Of a stretch of DNA of 5,143 nt, positions 1 to 5,143 are shown piece after piece (the stretch's first letter is position 1; each line of letters opens with the position of its first letter). The notes beneath the pieces are model-generated. The model saw only the letters and a list, made by a program, of their open reading frames with translations. It did not search any database and was not told the origin of the DNA. The translations under genes and the position numbers were made by a program. Origin of the DNA: Verrucomicrobiia bacterium (GTDB lineage Bacteria; Verrucomicrobiota; Verrucomicrobiia; Opitutales; Opitutaceae); the NCBI GenBank assembly GCA_030424825.1, contig JAUHWE010000395.1, positions 1 to 5,143 on the forward strand. Reading direction: 5' to 3'.

Positions 1-1
1 T

Positions 2-2038
2 GAGCAGCATTATGAAAGCACTCAGGATTTCCTCTTCGGAGGTGGAGTTGGAGGTAGTACAGGTTCGCCTTCCGATATTTATGTATCAATCGCTGAGTAC
101 TTGCAGGACGGTCAGCCTAATCCTAATCTAGGAAGGGCTTATAGCCGGGTGCGCTTTCCCACTATAAATTTTAGTGAAGACGATCGTGAAACTTTTCGTG
201 TTACGACATTCGGAGAGATTGATTTCACTGAAAGGGATGGGAAGTGGAATCTACTCGGGAAGCATCGAATAACTGGATTGTATAATGATTACTCATTGGA
301 CACTCATAGTTTTCAGTGGAGAGATAATATACTTACTGATCAGTTCGACTTTCGTTCTGCGGCTGAAACGGGAGGACGACTTAACCAATCGGGATTGGCT
401 TTGAATACAATAGTATTTACCAGTGACAATTTGATCGGTTTGGAATCAATGGATGATGTAAGGCTGCAGCAGATTAACATTCCAAGACCTCAGCCCAGAG
501 ATCGGTTTACTACGATGTATGCTGAGTATGTCGCTGATGGAAAGTATATTAATGGTAATCCACCTAGAAGAATTGAAACGGGTGAAGTTTATGTTGAACG
601 TGCGCTGAATAACGAAGGTATTGGGCGAAGCAACATCGAGTCTAAAGCAATTTCTTGGCAAAGTTATCTTTTGGGCGATCATATTATCGGATTATACGGC
701 TATCGGGAAGATGATACTGAAAGCTTTGGAAGAGCTAGTGAATCAGAAGTTGGTTTCGATAGTCGAGACGAGTTGTATCGATGGGATCCTTATTTTACAC
801 GGCTGTCGTCCACACCGGGATTGGTAGAGTCGGGTGACACCACCACTTGGAGCTTGGTGGGAAGGTATCCGGAATCTATTCTAGGAGAACTGCCTTTGGG
901 GATGGATTTTCAGGTTCACTATTCTGAGGCAGAGAACTTTAATCCAATTGGGTTGAGAAACGATGCGCGTGGAGTCGCGCTTGGACAACCCACTGGTTCT
1001 ACCAAGGAGTACGGATTTCTAGCATCGTTTGCGGATAACCGGATTACGTTGAAAATGAATTGGTTCGAAACTGCTCTTAACGCTGTAAATGCGGGTAGCA
1101 ATGTGAATGTCGCCAATGAGGCTTACCATGTTATCAATGAGTATCGAATCAGAGAATTAGCGGGTGTTCCCTTTTCGGAACACTTGGAGACCGTGACTGG
1201 TGATCCCGGAGAGTTTCCCATTCAAGATTACGAAACATTCTATACCCTTTCGGAAAACAATGTACCAAGCTATCTGAGACCGCTATTGAATCCACGTAGG
1301 GAGGACAGTGATGGTGATGGAGTTTGGGACCGTTTTGACTGGGATTCCATTCAGAATCTGAGATCTACGCAGGATCAAATCTCAGAGGGCTTTGAGGTGG
1401 AGATTACTGCCAACCCGATTCCCGGCTGGCGAATCATGGCAAACGCCAGTCAGCAAGAATCTGTCCAATCAAATACCGCAACCGTTATGATTGAAGTTGT
1501 CGAAGAGTTTAAGAGGAACTACGAAGCATCACGAACCTTTGAGATGGAAGACCTGAATTCCAGTTTACTTCGCAGTAATGGCGAGTTTTGGGTATTGGGA
1601 AATTATGTACCTCTGTTGGGTGTGGTTGCCTTGGATGGCACCAAATCAAACGAACAACGGGAATGGCGCTTTACGGCTGTTAGCAACTACGAGTTCCTAG
1701 AAGGTAAGTTCAAAGGGTTTTCGATCGGTGGAGCGGCGCGTTGGGAAGATGAAGCGGCTACCGGCTATGTCTATTCTCTTCATCCAGAACTTGGTTATCC
1801 TGTTCCGGACGTAAGCAGACCCTTCTTTGATGACGGATTGTTCAGTGGCGATCTTTGGGTATCTCACAGTCGAAAGATTTGGGATAACAAAGTAGATTGG
1901 AAAGTTCAGTTGAATGTGCGAAACGCCTTTGGAGATAGTGACGACATTCCAGTAAAAACGAATCCTGATGGAGAGATTGCTGTTATTCGTGTGCCTAACC
2001 CTAGGACGATATATCTCACCAACACTTTTAGGTTTTAA
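2..2038 (+). CDS. TonB-dependent outer-membrane receptor, C-terminal barrel part (5' truncated by window edge)
   Basis: The reading frame is open from the left edge to TAA at 2036-2038, giving 678 visible residues. The true start, signal peptide, TonB box and plug are upstream of the window, so no start should be called here; the TTG at 101 is internal. The family is TonB-dependent receptors, which import oligosaccharides, siderophores or cofactors across the outer membrane using TonB energy. Evidence is the long run of alternating aromatic and polar strands, the 'DGQPNPNLGR' stretch (codons from 104) seen in many verrucomicrobial receptors of this kind, and the ending 'TIYLTNTFRF', whose terminal Phe is the usual signal for outer-membrane barrel insertion. 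A calcium-type loop, DSDGDGVWDRFD, is encoded at 1304-1339. The substrate cannot be read from the sequence; the neighbouring secreted glycosidase-like gene suggests a glycan. A hairpin 35 bp after the stop probably ends the transcript. Family call is firm, substrate unknown. Confidence 0.9.
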   Translation, partial: EQHYESTQDFLFGGGVGGSTGSPSDIYVSIAEYLQDGQPNPNLGRAYSRVRFPTINFSEDDRETFRVTTFGEIDFTERDGKWNLLGKHRITGLYNDYSLDTHSFQWRDNILTDQFDFRSAAETGGRLNQSGLALNTIVFTSDNLIGLESMDDVRLQQINIPRPQPRDRFTTMYAEYVADGKYINGNPPRRIETGEVYVERALNNEGIGRSNIESKAISWQSYLLGDHIIGLYGYREDDTESFGRASESEVGFDSRDELYRWDPYFTRLSSTPGLVESGDTTTWSLVGRYPESILGELPLGMDFQVHYSEAENFNPIGLRNDARGVALGQPTGSTKEYGFLASFADNRITLKMNWFETALNAVNAGSNVNVANEAYHVINEYRIRELAGVPFSEHLETVTGDPGEFPIQDYETFYTLSENNVPSYLRPLLNPRREDSDGDGVWDRFDWDSIQNLRSTQDQISEGFEVEITANPIPGWRIMANASQQESVQSNTATVMIEVVEEFKRNYEASRTFEMEDLNSSLLRSNGEFWVLGNYVPLLGVVALDGTKSNEQREWRFTAVSNYEFLEGKFKGFSIGGAARWEDEAATGYVYSLHPELGYPVPDVSRPFFDDGLFSGDLWVSHSRKIWDNKVDWKVQLNVRNAFGDSDDIPVKTNPDGEIAVIRVPNPRTIYLTNTFRF

Positions 2039-2072
2039 TTGGTTTGTATTCAGAACTAGTTAGAATGAACTG

Positions 2073-2108
2073 TCGACTGGTTGAGTGCTTATTATCTTAA
2101 CCAGTCGA
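2073..2108 (+). terminator. Strong stem-loop after the receptor gene, probable terminator
   Basis: TCGACTGGTTGAG (2073-2085) pairs with CTTAACCAGTCGA (2096-2108): 13 pairs, one of them a G-T wobble, around a 10-base loop. It lies 35 bp after the receptor stop. No good T-run follows (the next bases are TTGAAAATC), so it is not a textbook intrinsic terminator and could instead protect the 3' end or act on the downstream gene. The right arm can alternatively pair with bases further downstream (2101-2110 with 2114-2128), so two exclusive folds are possible. The hairpin covers the TTG at 2081, which argues against that codon as the sialidase-like gene's start. Confidence 0.5.
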
Positions 2109-2206
2109 TTGAAAATCGGTTGAACTGGGTAAGCATGTATCTGGTTAGGAATAAAGAAATATCAGTAACAATGAACAAATTATACTCTAGTTGTGGTAGA
2201 CCTTAT

Positions 2207-3481
2207 ATGGGAAATATATTGACAAGGTTAGTTTGGCTTTTCGCCTTGTTGCCTACTTCACTATGGGCGGATGAAGGGGCTAGGTTGCTTAAGAGCGAAG
2301 AAGCCGCATTGTTGGGGTTAACGGCATTCGAAGCTAGAACTCATGAATTGAAGGTGCTGCGTGAAGTGGCAAATTTGACGCTGCTGCCACCTCGTTTAAA
2401 CACGAACCCGTTGCCGGAATACAGTTCTAAGAATCTCGATTATGCGATGACGATCGGGATCGAGCGGACGCCCGGAGGGCGGCTTTTTGCTGCCTGGATC
2501 GGTGGCGAGGACGGACCAGAAGCATTCATGGTGCTGGCAAAGAGTGAAGACGATGGTGAGTCATGGTCGGAGCCCATTCTGGTGATCGATAGTCAGGCGG
2601 AACATATGCCTATTCCGAGGAGCGTTATTGTGGGGAACTTATGGACGGATCCGTTGGGACGGTTGTGGCTTTTCTTTGACCAGACGATGAACCATTTCGA
2701 CGGTCGTGGAGGCCTCTGGGCCACGGTTTGTGAAAATCCGGATGCCGATGAATTGCGCTGGAGTGAGCCCCGACGGATTTGGCATGGCTCCATGTTGAAC
2801 AAGCCTACGGTTTTGTCGAGTGGCGAGTGGGTATTGCCGGTTCAACTACTCGATCATCGTTATGGCTTCGGACCGTTTGAGGTCGGTGTCTTTCCCGAAC
2901 TCGATCCGTATCGAGGCGCAAATGTACTGGTTTCTTCAGATAAGGGTGAAACCTGGACTCGGAGAGGGGGTAGGAAGTTTCCTAACCCTAACTGGTATGA
3001 GCATAAGGTGATTGAGTTAAAAAATGGAAGACTGTGGATGCTGGCCCGTACTCAGAAAGGGGTGATGCAAAGCTTTTCTTCTGATCAGGGAGCTACTTGG
3101 GCTGATCCGACTTTCCCCAATGAAATCAATCATCCAGTGGCAAGGTTCCATCTTCAGCGTCTGGCATCCGGGAAATTGTTGTTAATCAAGCATGGGAGGA
3201 CAATCGATACCCATAACGGAAGAAGTCAGCTAACCGCTTGGCTTTCGGACGATGAAGGGAAGTCGTGGCAGGGTGGACTCATGCTGGACAAGCGGAAAGT
3301 CATTTCCTATCCGGATGGATTTCAGGCTCCGGACGGGAAAATCTATATTTCCTACGACCGGAATCGCTCAACCGATGGGGAAGTATGGATGGCTCAATTT
3401 TTTGAAGAGGACATATTGGCGGGCAAAATCGTCAATCCACAGTCAAAGCTTCGTATACCGATCTTTCGGGCTGATGATTAG
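2207..3481 (+). CDS. Secreted sialidase-superfamily (BNR/Asp-box) beta-propeller protein, probable glycoside-active enzyme
   Basis: A 424-residue protein of the sialidase-like six-bladed propeller superfamily (BNR_2 type). With ATG at 2207 the N-terminus is a clear signal peptide: basic MGNILTR, hydrophobic LVWLFALLP, then cleavage likely after SLWA at residue 21, so it acts in the periplasm or outside. Earlier in-frame starts (ATG 2171, ATG 2135, TTG 2081) only lengthen the region before the hydrophobic core; ATG 2171 is the main alternative, and no start has a good ribosome binding site. Four Asp-boxes are visible: SEDDGESW (113-120), SSDKGETW (243-250), SSDQGATW (291-298) and SDDEGKSW (347-354). 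Sialidase-like active-site positions appear at Glu266 (YEHKVIEL), Arg281 (MLART) and Tyr368 (ISYPDG). The N-terminal Arg-Ile-Pro motif of classical sialidases is not seen; the matching place reads [13 protein letters not shown]. True sialic acid hydrolysis is therefore doubtful. Fold confidence is high, substrate confidence low. It follows the receptor by 168 bp in the same direction. Confidence 0.85.
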   Translation: MGNILTRLVWLFALLPTSLWADEGARLLKSEEAALLGLTAFEARTHELKVLREVANLTLLPPRLNTNPLPEYSSKNLDYAMTIGIERTPGGRLFAAWIGGEDGPEAFMVLAKSEDDGESWSEPILVIDSQAEHMPIPRSVIVGNLWTDPLGRLWLFFDQTMNHFDGRGGLWATVCENPDADELRWSEPRRIWHGSMLNKPTVLSSGEWVLPVQLLDHRYGFGPFEVGVFPELDPYRGANVLVSSDKGETWTRRGGRKFPNPNWYEHKVIELKNGRLWMLARTQKGVMQSFSSDQGATWADPTFPNEINHPVARFHLQRLASGKLLLIKHGRTIDTHNGRSQLTAWLSDDEGKSWQGGLMLDKRKVISYPDGFQAPDGKIYISYDRNRSTDGEVWMAQFFEEDILAGKIVNPQSKLRIPIFRADD

Positions 3482-3493
3482 TTGAAGTGATGA

Positions 3494-3675
3494 TATGGAA
3501 ATTTGATTATCGATGAAAAATTGGGAGTGGCTTACTCTGATGGCGTTCAGGCTGCGCGTCTCCCTCTTTTTTGGTATCGAAAGTGGTGAGAGGCTCCTGT
3601 GCTTAGATTAGGGTTGTGGACTTTGATTGATCGCTGTTTGACAAGATCTCCGACCCCGGAGAATTCTATATTTCC
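3494..3675 (+). pseudogene. Eroded remnants of a second sialidase-like gene
   Basis: Two short blocks in the gap after the intact sialidase-like gene resemble its C-terminal region in the same order. Block 1 (3497-3553) translates as GNLIIDEKLGVAYSDGVQA and aligns without gaps to [19 protein letters not shown] of the intact protein; the DNA at 3531-3556 matches 3306-3331 at 19 of 26 bases. Block 2 (3655-3675), in another frame, reads PGEFYIS against DGKIYIS and shares the 12-mer TCTATATTTCCT with 3342-3353. In the intact gene these two parts are nearly adjacent, but here about 100 bp separate them, and stops (for example TGA at 3491-3493 and after block 1) break the frame. I read this as a decayed tandem paralogue reduced to its tail. 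The blocks are short, so this is inference from pattern; block 2 alone could be chance. Confidence 0.4.
3647..3662. terminator. Small GC-rich hairpin between convergent genes, weak terminator candidate
   Basis: TCTCCG (3647-3652) and CGGAGA (3657-3662) form a 6-bp stem with a 4-base loop. On the minus strand it lies about 35 bases past the stop of the AraC-family gene and is followed by TCTTGTC, only a poor T-tract. It may end the regulator transcript. Nothing stronger was found in the gap: the T6 run near 3570 has no good stem in front of it. Confidence 0.25.
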
Positions 3676-3697
3676 TGTGGTTGGTCCTCCATGCTTT

Positions 3698-4600
3698 TTA
3701 AAGTCGCTCAGGCTTAGATGTATCCAGCTTTTGCTTTCGCCAGAAGCTGGGGGAGACCTGGGCAAATTTCTTGAACCATTGAGAAAGGTGGAAGGGGGAG
3801 TCGAAACTGAGGAGGGATGCGATTTCACCGATCGACAGATCCGATTCACGCAAGAGGCGCTTGACCCGTTCGAAGCGGAGCTGAGTATGATACTGCTTAG
3901 GGCTGAATCCGGTATATTGTTTGAACATGCGTCGGAAATAGGTGTATCCAACTTTTAACTCTTCTGCGATCGCTTCGATGGAAACGTTGTGGTCGGCACG
4001 CTCACGGAGGAGAAAGCAGGCTTGGCGTACGGTCTCCCGCATCGGTTGATTTTCCTCTTCAGTGCGTAGCGGGAGGCTTGTCGCAAGGGCCAGAATCTGC
4101 AGAACGGATGCCGAGGCGATTCGACGGAAGCCAAGGGCCTCGTTTTTGACTTCGTCGAGAACAAGCTGAAACTGGGATAGGATACGGTCATGATGCCCGA
4201 TCTCAAAAGTCGGTTGCTTGGGATTGATGATTCCGGCTGATTGCAGCTGGCGCGGAAGGGGACCATCAAATCCGATCCAGCGTTCGTGCCAGCCTGACTC
4301 CACGATTGGGCGGTATCGGTGCCAAACATTCGGAAAGAGAAGGAGTAGAAAAGGCGCTTCGAGCGTTGTTTCGGAAGTGTGGGAAGTCTCGATGACTCCG
4401 GCTCCCTTGGTGATGTAGAGGACTTGGTATGCGGGGAGTGTTCGACCCCTTTCCCAGTCGAGGCGGTACTCTACCGGGTGCTCCCGAGTAGGGTAGCCTT
4501 GGTTGGCTCTAATGTCTGACTGCCCCGCTCCAAGGATCTCAACATTCCAGGGCGAGTCATCTTGGGGCCGTGGAAGATAGTAGAATTCGTCGCGTTTCAT
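3698..4600 (-). CDS. AraC-family transcriptional regulator with N-terminal cupin-like sensor domain
   Basis: A 300-residue regulator of usual AraC length, read from ATG at 4600-4598 to TAA at 3700-3698. Residues about 40-115 form the cupin-like ligand domain, with the characteristic runs YRLDWERGRTLPAYQVLYI, LLLLFPNVWHRYRP and GWHERWIGFDG shared by sugar-responsive AraC proteins. Residues about 190-290 are the DNA-binding domain with two helix-turn-helix units: SIEAIAEELKVGYTYFRRMFK, continuing into QYTGFSPKQY (207-237), and SIGEIASLLSFDSPFHLSQW continuing to FKKFAQVSPSFWR (256-288). The second unit has Ser-Phe and Ala-Gln where Gly-Phe and Thr-Gly are commoner, still within family range. It is transcribed away from the rhamnose isomerase gene across 72 bp and probably controls it and itself, with L-rhamnose or a derivative as a plausible ligand (inference from position). 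No good ribosome binding site precedes the ATG. It converges on the sialidase-like gene and probably is not co-transcribed with anything visible. Confidence 0.93.
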   Translation of the reverse strand: MKRDEFYYLPRPQDDSPWNVEILGAGQSDIRANQGYPTREHPVEYRLDWERGRTLPAYQVLYITKGAGVIETSHTSETTLEAPFLLLLFPNVWHRYRPIVESGWHERWIGFDGPLPRQLQSAGIINPKQPTFEIGHHDRILSQFQLVLDEVKNEALGFRRIASASVLQILALATSLPLRTEEENQPMRETVRQACFLLRERADHNVSIEAIAEELKVGYTYFRRMFKQYTGFSPKQYHTQLRFERVKRLLRESDLSIGEIASLLSFDSPFHLSQWFKKFAQVSPSFWRKQKLDTSKPERL

Positions 4601-4672
4601 TGTGTCAGAATATGTATGTTATTTGTCAATCTGTCGATGGCCAATCGTACTAAAATCTGCTAGAGTCTGGAA
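4601..4672. promoter_or_regulatory. Divergent control region between regulator and rhamnose isomerase genes
   Basis: This 72-bp gap must carry the promoters of both genes unless one is leaderless. TGTCA occurs at 4603-4607 and again at 4624-4628, exactly 21 bp apart on the same face of the helix, the spacing typical of half-sites bound by AraC-family proteins; a related TGTCG lies at 4632-4636. A near palindrome, CGAT-GGCC-A-ATCG, spans 4635-4647. For the isomerase gene a possible -10 is TAAAAT (4651-4656) or TACTAA (4648-4653), with no well-spaced -35, as expected of an activator-dependent promoter. On the minus strand TTGACA (4628-4623) is a perfect -35 hexamer, but no fitting -10 follows before the regulator's ATG. 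Confidence 0.4.
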
Positions 4673-5143
4673 ATGACTGAACAGGCAATCGCTTCATTGG
4701 ATCATCTGCAGATAGAGCTCCCCTCGTGGGGGTTCGCGGATACGGGCACGCGTTTCGGGAAATTTCTGCAGGAGGGAGCGGCGATCGATACTGCGGACAA
4801 GTTTGCGGATGCGGGGTTGGTGAATCGATTGACAGCCTGCTGCCCGGCTGTGGCGGTTCACGTATTATGGGATTTTTCGGAAGAGCAAAATACAAAGACA
4901 GTCGCCGAGATCGCAGCGAAGGCGGGGGTAAAGATTGGCTCTATCAACGCTAACTTGTTTCAAGATCAGGAATACAAGCTGGGCTCTTTTGGAAATCCGG
5001 ATGCCGCGATTCGCCAGCAGGCTCTAGATCACAGCTTGGACTGCATAAAATTGGGGCAAGATGTGGCCAGTGATCTCTTTACACTATGGTTTGCCGATGG
5101 AACGAATTATCCAGGGCAAGATAGCATTCGTGAGCGCAAGCGG
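4673..5143 (+). CDS. rhaI: L-rhamnose isomerase, RhaI type, N-terminal part (3' truncated by window edge)
   Basis: The frame is open from ATG at 4673 to the right edge, 157 residues of an expected roughly 420. An in-frame TAG at 4661-4663 limits the start to this ATG. The protein belongs to the RhaI-type sugar isomerases (Pseudomonas stutzeri/Streptomyces kind, xylose-isomerase-like TIM barrel), which convert L-rhamnose to L-rhamnulose in the cytoplasm with divalent metal, the first step of rhamnose breakdown. Supporting motifs are ELPSWGFADTGTRF (15-28), the hydrophobic AVAVHVLWDF (59-68), INANLFQDQEYKLGS (91-105), NPDAAIRQQALDH (108-120) and LWFADGTNYPGQD (138-150), all at the places expected for this family. 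The metal-binding Glu, Asp and His residues are in the missing part. 'FADTGTRF' stands where 'YGNSGTRF' is more common. The upstream GAG at 4663-4665 is a weak ribosome binding site. Divergent from the AraC-family gene, its likely regulator. Confidence 0.9.
   Translation, partial: MTEQAIASLDHLQIELPSWGFADTGTRFGKFLQEGAAIDTADKFADAGLVNRLTACCPAVAVHVLWDFSEEQNTKTVAEIAAKAGVKIGSINANLFQDQEYKLGSFGNPDAAIRQQALDHSLDCIKLGQDVASDLFTLWFADGTNYPGQDSIRERKR

Noticed and set aside
2081..2206. N-terminal extension of the sialidase-like gene from TTG at 2081 (or ATG at 2135)
   Set aside because: The extension would put 42 (or 24) residues before a clean signal peptide and the TTG lies inside the 13-bp hairpin; no supporting ribosome binding site is seen.
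3513..3611. Small 32-codon plus-strand frame starting with ATG at 3513
   Set aside because: No ribosome binding site or recognisable protein feature; it overlaps in another frame the stretch that resembles the sialidase-like gene, which explains the sequence better.
3547..3951. 134-codon minus-strand frame overlapping the regulator's end
   Set aside because: It overlaps the well-supported AraC gene in a different frame, is rich in low-information Ser/Pro/Arg residues and has no recognisable domain.
3599..3958. 119-codon open frame on the plus strand opposite the regulator's 3' end
   Set aside because: It is antisense to the clearly recognisable AraC helix-turn-helix coding region and its translation shows no domain; openness is expected from the codon pattern of the real gene.
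4610..4628. Sigma-70 promoter for the regulator based on minus-strand TTGACA
   Set aside because: The -35 hexamer is perfect but no acceptable -10 lies 15-19 bases downstream, so it is noted only as part of the control region.
4635..4647. Near palindrome CGAT-GGCC-A-ATCG as a LacI-type operator
   Set aside because: It is short, one base off symmetry, and no LacI-family gene is in the window; it could be chance.

Overview
The window looks like part of a carbohydrate-utilisation region from a member of the Verrucomicrobiota, probably the Opitutae/Puniceicoccales side. I infer this from the type of TonB-dependent receptor (the 'NPNxGR' stretch and the style of barrel), the secreted sialidase-like propeller with a '[10 protein letters not shown]' entry motif, and the AraC regulator paired with a RhaI-type L-rhamnose isomerase. 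The assignment rests on family resemblance only. Ribosome binding sites are weak throughout, so starts were chosen from protein features.

Layout, left to right: (1) positions 2-2038, plus strand, the C-terminal 678 residues of a TonB-dependent outer-membrane receptor whose signal peptide and plug lie outside the window. (2) 2039-2206, an intergenic gap holding a strong 13-bp hairpin that probably ends receptor transcription, with a competing hairpin next to it. (3) 2207-3481, plus strand, a secreted sialidase-superfamily (BNR/Asp-box) protein. (4) 3482-3697, a 216-bp gap between convergent genes that appears to contain eroded remnants of a second sialidase-like gene and a small hairpin. (5) 3698-4600, minus strand, an AraC-family regulator. 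(6) 4601-4672, a 72-bp divergent control region with a 21-bp-spaced TGTCA repeat. (7) 4673-5143, plus strand, the first 157 residues of an L-rhamnose isomerase that runs off the right edge.

A reasonable working model is that the receptor imports an oligosaccharide, the secreted propeller protein trims it, and the AraC protein senses a sugar (perhaps rhamnose) and controls the divergent isomerase gene. Only the regulator-isomerase pairing is supported by local gene arrangement. The link from receptor and propeller to rhamnose is inference. No rRNA, tRNA, CRISPR array, insertion sequence or phage gene was seen.
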